In this document: positions 13,552 through 21,476 of the stretch, one piece after another
Numbering within the stretch: position 1 is the stretch's first letter
Layout of the letters: each line of letters starts with the position of its first letter
Assembly (NCBI GenBank): GCA_017548275.1
Contig: JAFZAH010000010.1
Span: forward strand, 1 to 57,499
DNA: 57,499 bases
Direction of reading: 5' to 3'
Source: Prevotella sp.
GTDB lineage: Bacteria > Bacteroidota > Bacteroidia > Bacteroidales > Bacteroidaceae
Position numbers and translations under genes: made by a program
The notes under the pieces: model-generated
Seen by the model: only the letters and a program-made list of their open reading frames with translations
What the model was told of the DNA's origin: nothing
Database searches by the model: none

Positions 13552-16176
13552 TTATTTCACCAGGAGTTTCTTCCCATTCACAATATATAATCCTTTAGGA
13601 AGTTTATCTACAGGAATATCAAGCCGCCGTCCGGACAAATCGTAAACGCCTGTGATAGCAGCAGGGTTGACAGGTATGAGAGTATTGGGTTCGATGCCGT
13701 CGGTAGAACCGTCGTCAATGATGCCATCGATGGCAATCCGGGCGCCATCAGCCGCTGCTGTTTCATCATCGAAGATGCTGTGACTCAGCGTAATCCATCC
13801 ACGGAAGCCTTTGATGCGCGTGTCTTTGGCCAATTCATACATCTTGCCGCCACTCATCGCATAAGAGCCTTTAGGGGCATAACTGTGCTCAGGTGCCGCC
13901 ACCCCGGTATAGTCACCGTCTTTATTGACACGGAACGAACTGAATCCCGGAGTTTGGGTATAGACGACGTGGGCCGTTCCGTCGTTGAGACCAAGATACG
14001 AGTCGACAGTCTGCTCTCCTTTCCATACGCTCAGGTCGAGAACCGGGAGAGAGGAGTCGGGCATCGGGTTCGACGCATCGGTAGAGAAGTACATACGACC
14101 CAAGTCGTAATAATATTCCATTCCGCCACGGGGTGTCACACCGAATGATGGGTCTTTCGACGGTTTCAACAGATAGATATTACCCGGAGCGACCACGTTG
14201 TCGGTTGTGAGAAGGTCTACGGTCTGGAAATCGATGATGCAGTCGTTGTTCGACAACAGACCTACACTGTGGAACCTCAGCAATTCGCTCGTGTCGCCAA
14301 AAGCGGAGCGTATCTGTTCGCCCGTGAGATCCATAGGGAACGAGAATGTGTTCCACTCGTTTTTTGTGAATTTGCGCAACAGGTTGGTTGCACCGCCATA
14401 GTGCCCGTTGTAGGCGGCGGGTTTATACTCATTGGCATCGAACCGGCTTCTATTTTCAGGGGCATGGCTCAAGTAATTAAGGTCCTCCTCGTCATCATAG
14501 AAGAATATGGGCGACATGCCCATGTACGAGACCCGGATATCATCCACGCACGCCCAGTCGGTGTCGTAGAAGGCATTCGTCTTCATTTCTTGGCTCTGCG
14601 TGGCCTGGTCTTTTCCTATCCCCACGCGGACGGTACGTTCGTTATTGTCCCAATCGGCTTGTGTAATCAGCACCCAAACTTTTTGCTTGTGGTCGTTAGC
14701 ATTAAAGAGCAACTCCTTTCCCACTTCAAGACAAGCGGGGTAAGTATTTTTTGAATAGGTGCCAAATGGCAGTTTTTGCAACGTCACCCTACCGTAATGC
14801 GGCTGCTCGGTTGTGGGCACCTCAAAGGTGCTCTCCAAATCGTTAGCATGATCGTTTGGAATGACGCGCGCAAAAAGATAAGCATCGTGGTCTTCGCTGC
14901 TCATGCTGAACCCCACGCATTCTATCTGATACCAACCAGGCTTAGGGGCCAAGAAGTTGGTAGAGATGGTGCCAACGCCCTCAAAAGGCAAGAAGCCGAA
15001 CTTGGCATTCTTCATTCCATCTGACTGATTGTCAGCAACGACATTGTCATCCACGGTACCGGCTTTTATCGTGTTGATTTTTCTGTCAAAGACGACTTTC
15101 AACATGACGGGTGAGTCCCATGCCTCATTGACTGTACGACTACCGATTGACCGCTGGTTGTTAAGCCATTGATTGTTATTGGGTTGTGTCTTCTTCTGAT
15201 AATCTGCACTGGTATAGGTATATCGATTGGTACCCGTCGCATAGGTATAACCGTTCAACGGGGAAATCGTCCAGTGGTCATAAGCATCGTTACCTTCGTA
15301 AAAGTCATCTGAGTTGCGGGTGAAGTCGCGGTCGGGAACAAGCGAGGAGGCACTAGGGTTCAATCCCACACCATCTTCGTTCAGCACCCGTATAAACTCA
15401 TCGACCGATATCAGGCGCCACTGGTAGAGTTTCTGTATCTCTACCTCGTCGCCGCTTTCCAATGCCAATTTATTCGTATTGCCTATCACGTTGGCCGTCG
15501 TCCAGCACGAGCGGTCGTCATCAAGGAAGACGAATTCCCCATCGCCTTTCCCGCTCGGAACGTGCCATTCTCCATAAGCCGCGCCAAGATAAAAATTCTT
15601 GCTGGCATATTTTTGGCCATTATAACTTGAGCCTGGAGCATTTATCGTAAATTGCGTGCTAGAAGTCAAATACATATAATAGGTGAAAGTCTCTGTATTT
15701 GATGGGTCCTCCACACGCACAAAATGCCATTGCAAATTAAAGTTGGTCTTTTTTTCACCATCCATCAGCGTGGTCAGATTGGCGGATTTATAGTCGCTCC
15801 ATTTTTTACTAAATGGCTCGGGTGGGCGGCAACAGAAACTGTTCTTTGAGGCTGAGACACCATTCTCGGTCAAACCGCTGTTGATTCGTCCGTTGTTGTA
15901 AAGGTACATCGTACGGCCAAATTCAGAATAGAAAAGACGTCCTTCCATACCCCAGTCACCGCCTTGCACGACAAAGCGCCCTGTTCCAACATTAAAAAGG
16001 ATAAAAGGGTAGCCACTTGTCCAGTTGTTATCATCAGGGTACGCTGAATTGCCCAACACATCTTCGACCTTGAAACCCTTCCATTCCTGACTTGTGGCGT
16101 CTGCATGAGTCTGTGCGTCTATATTTACCACACAAGACACAAGTAAAAGGATTACTATATAAAGCCTAGTCAACAT
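13552..16176 (-). CDS. Large secreted protein with a type IX-style C-terminus
   Basis: An 874-residue protein starting MLTRLYIVILLLVSCVVNIDAQ (signal peptide). Most of it is beta-rich with many Tyr, Asn and Gly, without a recognised catalytic motif. The C-terminus reads GVYDLSGRRLDIPVDKLPKG then LYIVNGKKLLVK, typical of the type A sorting domain used by the type IX secretion system in Prevotella, so surface attachment or release is expected. I chose the ATG at 16176. A GTG nine codons earlier (16203) overlaps the promoter box TAAATTTG and is therefore unlikely. It is followed after 15 nt by a 67-aa ORF. Confidence 0.85.
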   Translation of the reverse strand: MLTRLYIVILLLVSCVVNIDAQTHADATSQEWKGFKVEDVLGNSAYPDDNNWTSGYPFILFNVGTGRFVVQGGDWGMEGRLFYSEFGRTMYLYNNGRINSGLTENGVSASKNSFCCRPPEPFSKKWSDYKSANLTTLMDGEKKTNFNLQWHFVRVEDPSNTETFTYYMYLTSSTQFTINAPGSSYNGQKYASKNFYLGAAYGEWHVPSGKGDGEFVFLDDDRSCWTTANVIGNTNKLALESGDEVEIQKLYQWRLISVDEFIRVLNEDGVGLNPSASSLVPDRDFTRNSDDFYEGNDAYDHWTISPLNGYTYATGTNRYTYTSADYQKKTQPNNNQWLNNQRSIGSRTVNEAWDSPVMLKVVFDRKINTIKAGTVDDNVVADNQSDGMKNAKFGFLPFEGVGTISTNFLAPKPGWYQIECVGFSMSSEDHDAYLFARVIPNDHANDLESTFEVPTTEQPHYGRVTLQKLPFGTYSKNTYPACLEVGKELLFNANDHKQKVWVLITQADWDNNERTVRVGIGKDQATQSQEMKTNAFYDTDWACVDDIRVSYMGMSPIFFYDDEEDLNYLSHAPENRSRFDANEYKPAAYNGHYGGATNLLRKFTKNEWNTFSFPMDLTGEQIRSAFGDTSELLRFHSVGLLSNNDCIIDFQTVDLLTTDNVVAPGNIYLLKPSKDPSFGVTPRGGMEYYYDLGRMYFSTDASNPMPDSSLPVLDLSVWKGEQTVDSYLGLNDGTAHVVYTQTPGFSSFRVNKDGDYTGVAAPEHSYAPKGSYAMSGGKMYELAKDTRIKGFRGWITLSHSIFDDETAAADGARIAIDGIIDDGSTDGIEPNTLIPVNPAAITGVYDLSGRRLDIPVDKLPKGLYIVNGKKLLVK

Positions 16177-16202
16177 AGATAAATATTTAGAGTAAAAACG
16201 CA

Positions 16203-16210
16203 CAAATTTA
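16203..16210 (-). promoter_or_regulatory. Promoter -7 box for the large secreted protein
   Basis: TAAATTTG on the minus strand lies 27 nt before the ATG at 16176. It rules against the upstream GTG as the start. Confidence 0.5.
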
Positions 16211-16333
16211 CGATTATATCATGAAAAATGAAAAAACACAATCAAACCATTAACGTATTTTGTCTGATTTTAATGAATTTTAATAAACTAAAGGGCTTAT
16301 TCGTTTTTCTAATGCAGTTAAGTCCCTAAACCA

Positions 16334-16837
16334 TTAAACTCTTCCGGACTCTTCCGCCGCTCTGTCCATCCGGTTCTCTTCGTCGAATTCGGGATAGGTC
16401 ATGCGGGCGTGGTCTTGCAGGAAGATACGGTTGAGGGTGAACGCCAAGGACTGTAGGGTCTGTTCACGCCGTGGTTTGGACAATTCACATTCCCAGACGG
16501 TTAGGCAATGCCACCCCATCGCGGCCAACTGCTCTTGCACACGCTCGTCGCGTGTGCGGTTGCGCAGGATTTTCGCCTCCCAGAAGTCGGTGTTGGTTTT
16601 GGGAACGCGGTATGCCCCGCACCCCTCATGACCATGCCAGAAACAGCCGTTGACAAAGATACACGTGCGGTATTTCCGCAACACGAGGTCGGGATGACCC
16701 GGCAAACGCGGATTGTTCAACCGATAACGGAACCCCTGTCCGAAGAGATAACGGCGCACCAGCATCTCAGGGCGCGTATTCTTCGATTTCACCGCCGCCA
16801 TATTGCGGTGGCGCTGTTCAGGGGTTAGTTTGTCCAT
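16334..16837 (-). CDS. vsr: Very-short-patch repair endonuclease Vsr
   Basis: A 167-residue protein with the full Vsr pattern: MDKLTPEQRHRNMAAVKSKN at the start, GHPDLVL with the catalytic Asp at about residue 50, FVNGCFWHGHEGC (residues 61-73) with catalytic His and zinc-ligand Cys, and the LTVWECEL block near residue 130. Vsr nicks 5' of the T in T:G mismatches produced by deamination of 5-methylcytosine. The usual partner, a cytosine-5 methyltransferase, is not in the window, so it is an orphan here. The leader from the promoter at 17014 to the ATG would contain the entire palindromic element 16853-17006. Confidence 0.93.
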   Translation of the reverse strand: MDKLTPEQRHRNMAAVKSKNTRPEMLVRRYLFGQGFRYRLNNPRLPGHPDLVLRKYRTCIFVNGCFWHGHEGCGAYRVPKTNTDFWEAKILRNRTRDERVQEQLAAMGWHCLTVWECELSKPRREQTLQSLAFTLNRIFLQDHARMTYPEFDEENRMDRAAEESGRV

Positions 16838-16852
16838 ACAATCTGTTGTTTT

Positions 16853-17006
16853 AGGAGTTAAGAGGTGGAGTTAAGAGGTGGAGTTAAGAGGTGGAGTCAT
16901 GAGGAGCCATTACCTGTATGGGGGAGTAAAGACCTGTCACGGGAACATTTGGCTCATTTTAACTCCTCATCATAACTCCTCATTATAACTCCTCATTATA
17001 ACTCCT
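16853..17006. repeat. GGAGTTA/TAACTCC palindromic element, copy 2
   Basis: The left arm is three exact units of GGAGTTAAGAGGT plus GGAGTCATGA. The core is bounded by GGAGCCATTAC and AACATTTGGCTC. The right arm has three units of AACTCCTCATNAT plus a final AACTCC. At 154 bp it is the most regular of the three copies and lies between divergent promoters and the vsr start. Confidence 0.9.
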
Positions 17007-17013
17007 TCCGCCG

Positions 17014-17045
17014 CAAAAATAGCCAAAAATCATTATTTGCACAAA
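17014..17045 (-). promoter_or_regulatory. Divergent promoter reading toward vsr
   Basis: The minus strand shows TATTTTTG at 17014-17021 and TTTG at 17042-17045 with 20 nt between them, the expected Bacteroidetes spacing. A transcript from here would carry the whole palindromic element as its leader. Confidence 0.6.
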
Positions 17046-17049
17046 TAAA

Positions 17050-17081
17050 TTTGCACAAATCGCAGAAAACGTTTATTTTTG
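17050..17081 (+). promoter_or_regulatory. Promoter for the 17106 gene
   Basis: TTTG at 17050-17053 and TATTTTTG at 17074-17081 are 20 nt apart. The ATG at 17106 follows after 24 nt, which excludes the TTG at 17079 as the start. Confidence 0.65.
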
Positions 17082-17105
17082 TCATATCATTACGAAAAAC
17101 CCGCC

Positions 17106-18173
17106 ATGATGAAAAAGATGATATTTGCCTGGCTGTTGTGCATGGCACTGCCCATGACTCTGGCTGCCGCTGCTACCCTGCCCCAATTGCGTTTCACCAC
17201 AGACGAGGCAAGATTGGAACAATACTATAATGAGACCAAAGCGGCCTATAATGATTCTGAGATAACGTTCATCTCCGACGATGCCAAAAAGGTGAAAGGC
17301 ACGGAGCGTGAACGCATGGTGCTACGCCTGATGCAATGCACCACTTATCTGCGCAGTAATAAAGGTTATACTCTCTTTGAATGGGCGCGACTGAACACGA
17401 AAATCATCCAAAATCAGTTTTTCAGAACCAAACGCGGCGAGACCGACATCGCTCACATCGAGCGGTTTGACGACGTGAAAAAAACGGCTGCCCACATCCT
17501 CGAAAGCATCGATGACATGAAAGCCGGCTCACAAATGGAGATGAACGGCTACTCCTATGCCGACAACATCGTCAGTGAATATCTCGCCGTGCTGAAAAGT
17601 TGGATGATTACAAACATAAAAACGCGCGATGAGAGGGGCAACGTTTCGCCTCTGTCTGTGCGGGCCAAGAAAGCCATTGAGGAAGAGAATGACGCATGGT
17701 GGAAACTGACAGAGGCGGCGGTGGATTATTACGACAAATGCGCTACCGACGGTGAATGGTACAGCATGAAACCGCTGGAATATGCTTGGGTAATAGAGAG
17801 GATGTGCACACGGCGCATCAACTCGCTCGACCTGACACTGGGGTATTACCTGCCGGGCTCTCCTGCCGCCGAGATGTTGAGGGCATACGGCAAAGAACCA
17901 CTCGATGAGGAGGAGACACCTCAACAGCACTTTCTGAGTCAGGGGAAAAAACTGATGGACGGGATTGCCGAATACGACACCGACGAACATTCAGAAGGTG
18001 CACGCGAGGCTGCCCTAAACCTACGTGAGGCATGGAAAGCATTCGTCAGTCGCTACAATAACACTGATTCTTTGGAAGAAAACTCATACGTCATCAACAG
18101 AGCCTTCGCCAATGACCTCAGCCTCTATATCGACACCCTCTTGAACATCAGCCAAGGACATGCATGGGAATAG
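17106..18173 (+). CDS. Secreted helical protein of unknown function
   Basis: A 355-residue protein starting MMKKMIFAWLLCMALPMTLA, a clear signal peptide. The mature part is rich in Glu, Lys and Ala, predicted mostly helical, with several Trp/Tyr positions (AWWKLTEAAVDYYDKC, DGEWYSMKPLEYAWVIERMC). It recalls periplasmic LprI-like helical domains, but no diagnostic motif supports that name. The start was chosen from the promoter at 17050-17081. The next gene is convergent, so this is a monocistronic unit. Confidence 0.8.
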   Translation: MMKKMIFAWLLCMALPMTLAAAATLPQLRFTTDEARLEQYYNETKAAYNDSEITFISDDAKKVKGTERERMVLRLMQCTTYLRSNKGYTLFEWARLNTKIIQNQFFRTKRGETDIAHIERFDDVKKTAAHILESIDDMKAGSQMEMNGYSYADNIVSEYLAVLKSWMITNIKTRDERGNVSPLSVRAKKAIEEENDAWWKLTEAAVDYYDKCATDGEWYSMKPLEYAWVIERMCTRRINSLDLTLGYYLPGSPAAEMLRAYGKEPLDEEETPQQHFLSQGKKLMDGIAEYDTDEHSEGAREAALNLREAWKAFVSRYNNTDSLEENSYVINRAFANDLSLYIDTLLNISQGHAWE

Positions 18174-18186
18174 GAGAAGGTCTGGT

Positions 18187-18240
18187 GATTAGGAGTTAAG
18201 GAAGTTAAAGGAGTTAAGGAAGTTAAAGCCAATAGTCTTA
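18187..18240 (+). repeat. GGAGTTAAGGAAGTTAAAG array
   Basis: Four 9-10-nt units (GGAGTTAAG, GAAGTTAAA, GGAGTTAAG, GAAGTTAAAG) are followed by CCAATAGTC. The complement occurs at 4597-4660. It lies just past the stop at 18173. Confidence 0.7.
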
Positions 18241-18244
18241 GTAT

Positions 18245-18275
18245 TACTAGGTGCTTCTAGATATTCCTAGGCTCT
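18245..18275. repeat. CTAGG array phased at 10 bp, site 1
   Basis: CTAGG, CTAGA and CTAGG start at 18247, 18257 and 18267, exactly 10 bp apart, in the gap between two convergent genes. Confidence 0.65.
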
Positions 18276-18276
18276 C

Positions 18277-18963
18277 TTAAATAAATAATTTCAGCAATTC
18301 TTCGAAACGTTCGATCTGATACAAGCGGTCATGATCGAACGTTTCTGCGTGTTCCAATGCCCATGTGATGTGGAAGGGGATATACACCGCCGACGCACCG
18401 ATGGACAACGCCGGCACAATGTCGCTCTTGAACGAATTGCCCACCATCACCACGTCTTCGGGCATGACACGACAATCGGCACACATCTGCCGGTAGGCCT
18501 CCTTGGTCTTATCGCTCACGATAAACACACGTTCAAAATACCGGTTCAGTCCCGAACGGTGCATTTTCGCCTGTTGGTCGAGCAGTTCACCTTTCGTGAA
18601 CACCACCATGCGGTAGCGACCGTCGTCGGCCAACACGCGGAGTGTCTGTTCCACGCCCGGCAACGGGGTGGCGGGCAGGTGCAACAGTTCACGTCCCATC
18701 ATCTGTATCTGCAAGACGGTGTCGGCACTGATGGCGCCACCGGTTACCTTGACTGCATTCTCGACCAAAGAGAGAGTGAACGCCTTAGTGCCGAAGCCCA
18801 AATCGGCCATATTGGCGGTCTCGGTCTGATACAGGCTGTCGCGCACCGTCTGCTCGTCAGCATACGGCGACAATATCTCACAACATCGGTCGATGACTTT
18901 CTCAAAATGCGACTGGCAGTCCCACAAGGTGTCATCGGCATCAAAAGCAATCAGTCGGGACAT
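18277..18963 (-). CDS. HAD-family phosphatase (YjjG-like)
   Basis: A 228-residue haloacid dehalogenase-type hydrolase. Motif I is FDADDTLWD (Asp8 and Asp10), motif II is VVFTKGE around residue 120, the Lys of motif III is in SDKTKEAY, and motif IV is GNSFKSDIVPA around residues 173-183. The helical cap lies between motifs I and II. This arrangement fits subfamily IA enzymes such as 5'-nucleotidases or phosphoglycolate-type phosphatases; the substrate is not readable. It is convergent with the gene at left. Its leader contains an AGGAGTTC array. Confidence 0.88.
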   Translation of the reverse strand: MSRLIAFDADDTLWDCQSHFEKVIDRCCEILSPYADEQTVRDSLYQTETANMADLGFGTKAFTLSLVENAVKVTGGAISADTVLQIQMMGRELLHLPATPLPGVEQTLRVLADDGRYRMVVFTKGELLDQQAKMHRSGLNRYFERVFIVSDKTKEAYRQMCADCRVMPEDVVMVGNSFKSDIVPALSIGASAVYIPFHITWALEHAETFDHDRLYQIERFEELLKLFI

Positions 18964-18969
18964 TTATTA

Positions 18970-19008
18970 ATTAGGAGTTCAGGAGTTCAGGAGTTACAGT
19001 AGTTCAGA
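18970..19008. repeat. AGGAGTTC 8-nt array, copy 1
   Basis: Three AGGAGTTC-like units are followed by CAGTAGTTCAGACATTAG. The same array and ending are found at 35868-35906, where it is coding. Confidence 0.7.
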
Positions 19009-19084
19009 CATTAGCCCATTTGTTGGTATCCTCGCGACGCAAGAGGCGGGTACGGGCACCGGGGACAACCTCATTCCACATTCC

Positions 19085-19762
19085 TCATTCGTCATTCAAA
19101 ATCGGCTCGTCCACCAAACTGGAAGGCTCGGTGGAAAGGCTCTCGTCGAAGGGGAACAAACCGTAGAGCAACGAGTCGATGCGGTCGGTCACCTGTTCGA
19201 AGTCGGAGGGGTTCTCACCAAACTTACAGGTGTCGCCGTCGATGATGAGCAGTTTGCCCTTGTAACCCGCAATCCAGTCCTCATAGCGTTTATTCAGCCC
19301 TTGCAGGTAGTCGATGCGGATGCTCTGCTCGTAGTCGCGGCCGCGCTTGGCTATCTGTGCGATGAGGTTAGGCACCGTGCTGCGGATATATATCATCAGG
19401 TCGGGGAGATTCACCAGCGACATCATCAGGCCGAACAGGTCGGTGTAGTTGTCGAAATCGCGGTCGCTCATCATGCCCATGCCGTGCAGGTTGGGCGCGA
19501 AGATGCAAGCGTCCTCGAAGATGGTGCGGTCCTGGATAATCACATCCTTCGACTTGGAAATCTCCACCACCTCGCGGAAACGCTTATTGAGGAAGTAGAT
19601 TTGCAGATTAAATGACCACCGCTCCATGTCGGCATAGAAATCACTCAGATAGGGGTTGTTGTCCACCGGCTCGTATCGGGGTATCCAACCGTAACGTTTC
19701 GACAGCATACGTGTCAGTGTCGTCTTGCCGCTGCCTATGTTTCCTGCTACTGCTATGTGCAT
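19085..19762 (-). CDS. Deoxynucleoside kinase, paralogue 1
   Basis: A 225-residue enzyme of the dNK/dGK-dAK family. The P-loop is GNIGSGKTTL (residues 7-16). The substrate Glu and the WSF block are in RYEPVDNNPYL and MERWSFNLQIYFL, the DR motif is in IIQDRTIFEDA, and the LID has KRGRDYEQSI. It phosphorylates deoxynucleosides for salvage into dNTPs. A close paralogue lies immediately upstream, 156 nt away on the same strand. The leader has about 70 nt with no G on the mRNA strand (19763-19832). The last residues (VDEPILNDE) look like a repeat-derived extension. Confidence 0.92.
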   Translation of the reverse strand: MHIAVAGNIGSGKTTLTRMLSKRYGWIPRYEPVDNNPYLSDFYADMERWSFNLQIYFLNKRFREVVEISKSKDVIIQDRTIFEDACIFAPNLHGMGMMSDRDFDNYTDLFGLMMSLVNLPDLMIYIRSTVPNLIAQIAKRGRDYEQSIRIDYLQGLNKRYEDWIAGYKGKLLIIDGDTCKFGENPSDFEQVTDRIDSLLYGLFPFDESLSTEPSSLVDEPILNDE

Positions 19763-19832
19763 ATATTGTAGGTTTGAGGTTTGAGATTTGAGGTTTTTGA
19801 TGGGAAGTTAAAGAAGTTAAGGAAGTTAAAGA
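19763..19832 (-). repeat. G-free repetitive leader of deoxynucleoside kinase 1
   Basis: The mRNA strand reads CTTTAACTTCC-type units, then AACCTCAAATCTCAAACCTC units, ending ACAATAT before the ATG. No G occurs in 70 nt. Confidence 0.8.
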
Positions 19833-19850
19833 CATTACTCCACTAATCAT

Positions 19851-19918
19851 GCCCTCCCCTCAGGGTTGCCCTCCCCCCGACAAACGGGGTAGCATGGAGG
19901 GAGGGTCAGGGAGGAGGC
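19851..19918. repeat. CCCC/GGGG hairpin cluster between the kinase genes
   Basis: CCCTCCCC, CCCCCCGACAAACGGGG and GGAGGGAGGG tracts can pair in several registers. They lie between the stop of paralogue 2 and the leader of paralogue 1. Confidence 0.6.
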
Positions 19919-20590
19919 TTAAGGCTCTATGCATATCTCTTGCTCCTTGCTCCTTGCCCCCTGCTCCTTAGGATTCGCAAACAACCCGAACAGCCGTGAG
20001 TCGATGCGGTCGATGATGGAGGCGAAATCTTTCGGACGGTGCAGGAAATCCAACTCATCCACATCCACGACCAGCACGTCGCCTTTATACTGACGGAAGA
20101 TGAAATCCTCGTAACGGCGGTTCAGATTCTCCAGATAGTCGATTTTCATCGTCTGCTCGTAGTCACGCCCGCGTTTTTGGATGTTTCCCACGAGATGGGG
20201 CACCGAGGCCCGCAGATAAATCATCAGTTCGGGATAGCGCACCATCGTCATCATCGACTCAAACAGTTCCATGTACGTCTCGAAGTCGCGGTCTGACAGG
20301 TTGCCCATGTCGTAATTGTTTGCCGTGAACACATACACGCCCTCGAAGATGCTGCGGTCCTGGATGATGGTCTTATCTGATTTTGATATTTCTATCAGGT
20401 TGCGGAAACGCTGTTTGAGGAAATACACCTCAAGATTGAACGACCACCGCGCGATGTCCTTGTAGTAATCGTCGAGGTAGGGGTTGTAGTCCACCGCCTC
20501 GAACTGCGGCTCCCAACCGTAATGGCGGGCGAGCATCGTCGTCAGGGTCGTCTTTCCGCTTCCTATATTTCCTGCTATGGCAATATGCAT
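19919..20590 (-). CDS. Deoxynucleoside kinase, paralogue 2
   Basis: A 223-residue paralogue of the kinase at 19085. The P-loop is GNIGSGKTTL and the equivalent blocks are FEAVDYNPYL, IARWSFNLEVYFL, IIQDRSIFEG and QKRGRDYEQTM. In some bacteria two such subunits form a heterodimer with different base preferences, so a pair is plausible; that is inference. The start is ATG at 20590, because an upstream ATG (20641) precedes the promoter box at 20609-20616. The C-terminus NPKEQGARSKEQEICIEP is encoded by a CTTGCTCC/CTTGCCCC array and looks acquired. Confidence 0.92.
   Translation of the reverse strand: MHIAIAGNIGSGKTTLTTMLARHYGWEPQFEAVDYNPYLDDYYKDIARWSFNLEVYFLKQRFRNLIEISKSDKTIIQDRSIFEGVYVFTANNYDMGNLSDRDFETYMELFESMMTMVRYPELMIYLRASVPHLVGNIQKRGRDYEQTMKIDYLENLNRRYEDFIFRQYKGDVLVVDVDELDFLHRPKDFASIIDRIDSRLFGLFANPKEQGARSKEQEICIEP
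19926..19972. repeat. CTTGCTCC/CTTGCCCC array coding the C-terminus of kinase 2
   Basis: About five 7-nt units (TTGCTCC, TTGCTCC, TTGCCCC, TGCTCCT) are read in frame as KEQGARSKEQ. The same units occur at 43622-43708 and 52350-52400. Confidence 0.75.
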
Positions 20591-20608
20591 GGTTACATGA
20601 TTTGGGCA

Positions 20609-20616
20609 CAAATTTA
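20609..20616 (-). promoter_or_regulatory. Promoter -7 box of the deoxynucleoside kinase pair
   Basis: TAAATTTG on the minus strand, 18 nt before the ATG at 20590. It decides the start of paralogue 2. Confidence 0.55.
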
Positions 20617-20800
20617 ACAAAAAAAACCGAATGACGGGCAAAAATCACGAAAAAACTATCGGCGAGTTTGAGAATTGGCATTAAAAACTCCCTTCAATTT
20701 TACTTCTCGCCCTGTGGTGCGTCTAAAGAGAAAGAGCCGTTCTTAAAAGTACTTTAACGAAAGTATAAGCATGTTAAAAATCGACAATTATCTTGACACA

Positions 20801-20833
20801 TTGTTGTTTTTTCATAAAGAATGAGTATATTTG
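20801..20833 (+). promoter_or_regulatory. Promoter of the DUF1573 gene
   Basis: A TTGTTG block at 20801-20806 and TATATTTG at 20826-20833 are 19 nt apart, close to the Bacteroidetes -33/-7 arrangement. The leader to 20922 is about 85 nt. Confidence 0.65.
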
Positions 20834-20921
20834 CAACATCAAGGGAGGGAAGAGGTCATCAATGATGGCCGACAACCGACTGAATATCAACCGATTAAAC
20901 ACATATTAAACAGATAAAACG

Positions 20922-21311
20922 ATGAAAAAGTACATTCTGATGACATTGCTGCTCATTTGCGGCGTCACATTCGCCTCGGCTCAGAAGCCCGCGGAAATCA
21001 AGTTCGACAAAACCGTGCATAACTTCGGCACATTCACCGATAAGAATCCCGTGCAGGAATGCACCTTCACTTTCACCAATGTGGGCGAGGCTCCGCTGGT
21101 TATCAACCAGGCTGTGGCCAGTTGCGGATGCACCGTGCCCTCTTACACCAAGACTCCCATCGCTCCGGGCGAGAAGGGCACCATCAAGGTGACCTATAAC
21201 GGCACAGGCAAGATGGCAGGACACTTCAAGAAGTCCGTTACCGTGCGAACCAATGGCGCCGTGGAACTGACCCGCATCTATATCGAAGGCGACATGAAAG
21301 AGGCGGAGTAA
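20922..21311 (+). CDS. DUF1573 periplasmic protein
   Basis: A 129-residue protein with a signal peptide (MKKYILMTLLLICGVTFASA) and one Ig-like DUF1573 domain. It shows the FDKTVHNFGTF start, CTFTFTNVGEAPLVI, the ASCGCTVPSY loop and PGEKGTIKVTY. Such single-domain proteins are abundant in Bacteroidetes and of unknown function. It has its own promoter and a good terminator (21336-21375), so it is a monocistronic gene. Confidence 0.93.
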   Translation: MKKYILMTLLLICGVTFASAQKPAEIKFDKTVHNFGTFTDKNPVQECTFTFTNVGEAPLVINQAVASCGCTVPSYTKTPIAPGEKGTIKVTYNGTGKMAGHFKKSVTVRTNGAVELTRIYIEGDMKEAE

Positions 21312-21335
21312 TCACAACAAAACAAATAATAACTT

Positions 21336-21375
21336 GGGGATGTGTCAGCGATTTGACTCATCCCCTTTGTTTTTT
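21336..21375 (+). terminator. Rho-independent terminator after the DUF1573 gene
   Basis: GGGGATGTGTCA and TGACTCATCCCC pair with one mismatch around GCGATT and are followed by TTTGTTTTTT. Confidence 0.85.
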
Positions 21376-21476
21376 CCAGACAACAATGAAATTGTAATAG
21401 CATTCGTCATAACATAAAAAACTGTAATCTTGAACTTTTTAGTTACAATGATTACGTTACTTATAGTATTATAACC

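Larger units (their letters stand above)
20591..20921. other. 331-bp divergent promoter region
   Basis: No gene is seen. It holds the minus-strand box TAAATTTG (20609-20616) for the kinase operon and the plus-strand box TATATTTG (20826-20833) for the DUF1573 gene, with AT-rich DNA between them. Confidence 0.7.

Noticed and set aside
21312-21476. Possible small RNA after the DUF1573 gene
   Set aside because: The only structure is the terminator hairpin at 21336-21375. No separate promoter box is visible.
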